Source: Gammaproteobacteria bacterium
GTDB lineage: Bacteria; Pseudomonadota; Gammaproteobacteria; Coxiellales; Coxiellaceae
Assembly (NCBI GenBank): GCA_021774015.1
Contig: JAJFJO010000161.1
Location: forward strand, 1-6,362
Reading direction: 5' to 3'
DNA length: 6,362 bases
Made by a program: the position numbers and the translations under genes. Shown here one piece after another: positions 5,075-6,362 of this stretch (the stretch's first letter is position 1; each line of letters opens with the position of its first letter). The notes under the pieces are model-generated. The model was not told where the DNA came from. It saw nothing but the letters and a program-made list of their open reading frames with translations, and made no database searches.

Positions 5075-5800
5075 ATGTTGAAAAGCAAACTTATTTTAAC
5101 CCACTCTTGCCCTAAAGAAATAGAGCAATTAGCACTGACATATAGTTCTTTACAATGCCTATTCTCTTTTAAAAACATTAATTCTACAATCTTAAATTGC
5201 AACAACACAATGCGAGATTTTCTTGGCTGCGAAAAATTCGGGCACGTTATTGGTAAATGTGATTTTGATTTTCACTGGGCAGATTTTGCTGAGTTTTACC
5301 TAAGTCACGAGCAGGATGCCTTAGCCAACAAGATATACACCTCCTTGCAACCTGGAATAGACAAAAATGGAGGTGAAACATTATTCATGTGCCACAAAGA
5401 GCCTTATTACAGTGATGGGGACATCATTGGGCTTATTGCTCACGCTTACCCAATCCCTAACAAAGCAATGTTAGAGCTTAGCCATACTCTTAAGCTTTGT
5501 AATACCTTTACAAAGCAAGATACTCACACGATATCAGATAGATCGTACAGAAAACCAAATTTATCAAATCGTGAAAGAGAATGTCTTTTCTTTTTACTTA
5601 GAGGGAGGACAGCAAAATCAATAGCAAAGATACTGTCTATATCTCCAAGAACCGTGGAAGTATATCTAGACAGGTTAAAAGACAAATTGGGCTGCCTAAC
5701 AAAAAACGAACTGATAGAAAGAGCAATTGACGAGGGGTTTTTTCATGAAATTCCCACTAGCCTTTACAATCGCGATTTGGCAGACAGACTAAAGTCTTAA
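5075..5800 (+). CDS. PAS-LuxR type transcriptional regulator
   Basis: A 241-residue protein. Residues about 28-128 look like a PAS fold: FSFKNINSTILNCNNTMRDFLG, then GKCDFDFHWADFAEFYLSHEQDAL, then a strand-rich end around KEPYYSDGDIIGLIAHAYPI. The DFDFHW...E/D pattern is seen in PAS_4-type sensors. A polar linker follows, then the LuxR/GerE HTH at about 163-215: LSNRERECLFFLLRGRTAKSIAKILSISPRTVEVYLDRLKDKL. No receiver aspartate or kinase is present, so it is probably a one-component sensor; its ligand is unknown. The recognition helix RTVEVYLDR is nearly the same as RTIEVHLDR in the other regulator. Earlier starts at 5015 and 5051 were rejected because the only good ribosome site serves 5075. 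It is the only plus-strand gene. It is divergent from the glycine-zipper gene and convergent with the phosphatase gene, 54 bases away. Confidence 0.9.
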   Translation: MLKSKLILTHSCPKEIEQLALTYSSLQCLFSFKNINSTILNCNNTMRDFLGCEKFGHVIGKCDFDFHWADFAEFYLSHEQDALANKIYTSLQPGIDKNGGETLFMCHKEPYYSDGDIIGLIAHAYPIPNKAMLELSHTLKLCNTFTKQDTHTISDRSYRKPNLSNRERECLFFLLRGRTAKSIAKILSISPRTVEVYLDRLKDKLGCLTKNELIERAIDEGFFHEIPTSLYNRDLADRLKS

Positions 5801-5840
5801 ATAGCCCGTTAGTACACGAGATTGATAATGGCATTCATCA

Positions 5841-5872
5841 GTGCTGAATAATTACTAGGCCTTATTCAGCAC
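5841..5872. terminator. 11-bp perfect stem-loop between convergent genes
   Basis: GTGCTGAATAA (5841-5851) and TTATTCAGCAC (5862-5872) pair perfectly around a 10-base loop. It begins 40 bases after the second LuxR stop and covers the stop and last codons of the phosphatase gene. No U-run follows on either strand, so a classic intrinsic terminator is not proven. It could still end or protect transcripts from both sides. Confidence 0.45.
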
Positions 5873-6362
5873 AACATCACTGTGCATCAAACCCTCTCCC
5901 TGCTGATATAAAGCTTGGTCTTGAGGCTCTAGGTGCTGCAATTCCCCTGCAGTCAGCGCTAAAGGCAGCAACGGTGACATAGATGGCGATTTAATATAGT
6001 AATCACAAAGAGAAGCAAACTTATCACGATAGTTGATTCCGCCATAACCCACAAAGCGCTCAACATCCTCACACACTTCAACATCATTCATACCATCCCC
6101 AATGTGCATCACACGCGGATACTGCTGTTTGATTTTTTCAATCACCTTCTTCTTACCGCCTTTGGTTGCTGTTAGTGCTCCTTCATCATAAGAAGCATAT
6201 TCTCCTGCTTCATTAAAATAGACATCCACAGCGAATACACGCTCCTCAGGAATATCTAACAGTGCCGCAAATAATTTTACCGATGGATTTAAACCTGCAG
6301 AAATAACATAGACGGGTTTTTTGAGAATTTGAAATGCTTCTATAACACCAACAACATCTGGC
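5855..6362 (-). CDS. HAD-superfamily phosphatase, phosphoserine phosphatase-like, C-terminal part
   Basis: The gene is cut by the window edge; 168 C-terminal residues are visible and the N-terminal DxDxT nucleophile motif is outside. HAD motif II is the Ser in VYVISAGL (S21 of the fragment). Motif III is the Lys in TKGGKKKVI (K70), and motif IV is HIGDGMNDVEV with D89 and D93 for magnesium. The stretch VFAVDVYFNEAGEYASYDE...GGKKKVIEKIK followed by GDG closely follows the phosphoserine phosphatase (SerB/PSPH) pattern, including YGG...R after motif IV. Phosphoserine phosphatase makes L-serine from phosphoserine. About 35 residues after the usual end (from SPSMSPLLPLAL) are an extension, so a related HAD-IB phosphatase with another substrate is possible. 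A shorter start at a GTG (6229) would cut off motif II and is not credible. Confidence 0.88.
   Translation of the reverse strand, partial: PDVVGVIEAFQILKKPVYVISAGLNPSVKLFAALLDIPEERVFAVDVYFNEAGEYASYDEGALTATKGGKKKVIEKIKQQYPRVMHIGDGMNDVEVCEDVERFVGYGGINYRDKFASLCDYYIKSPSMSPLLPLALTAGELQHLEPQDQALYQQGEGLMHSDVVLNKA

Overview
The window looks like chromosomal DNA of an AT-rich gammaproteobacterium. The best guess is the Legionellales (Legionella, Coxiella or Berkiella-like). This rests on the close HemF match to E. coli spacing, the low GC, and two LuxR-type regulators with unusual N-terminal sensor regions. The lineage is an inference; no rRNA or other marker gene is present. Most genes are on the minus strand. 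No tRNA, rRNA, CRISPR array, insertion sequence or phage gene was seen.

Left half (1-3263), all minus strand: a promoter at about 3235-3263 drives a non-heme iron dioxygenase of the isopenicillin N synthase family. Its stop codon is one base away from the start of hemF (oxygen-dependent coproporphyrinogen III oxidase). An ornithine cyclodeaminase-family enzyme follows 48 bases further on. After it comes the N-terminus of a membrane sensor with a CHASE domain, cut by the window edge. The oxygenase and hemF are almost certainly one operon; the two downstream genes may be read through or have their own starts. The operon promoter contains a 16-bp inverted repeat lying between and over its -35/-10 elements, which is a strong candidate operator.

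Right-centre (3288-5800): two LuxR-type regulators bracket a small membrane protein. The first (minus strand) has a cysteine-rich unassigned sensor region plus a LuxR HTH. The second (plus strand) has a PAS-like domain plus a LuxR HTH. Their recognition helices are very similar (RT-I/V-EV-H/Y-LDR), so they may bind related sites. Between them lies a 110-residue protein with a perfect glycine zipper: five glycines spaced every four residues. The spacers here are AT-rich and carry several inverted repeats, including a 16-bp one in front of the first regulator. No autoinducer synthase is visible, so these are orphan regulators as far as the window shows.

Right edge (5855-6362, minus strand): the C-terminal part of a HAD-superfamily phosphatase resembling phosphoserine phosphatase. 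It converges with the second regulator, and an 11-bp perfect stem-loop sits at the junction and overlaps its stop codon.

Several starts were moved to the ATG that has a proper Shine-Dalgarno sequence: oxygenase 3205, first LuxR 4058, glycine-zipper protein 4653, second LuxR 5075.
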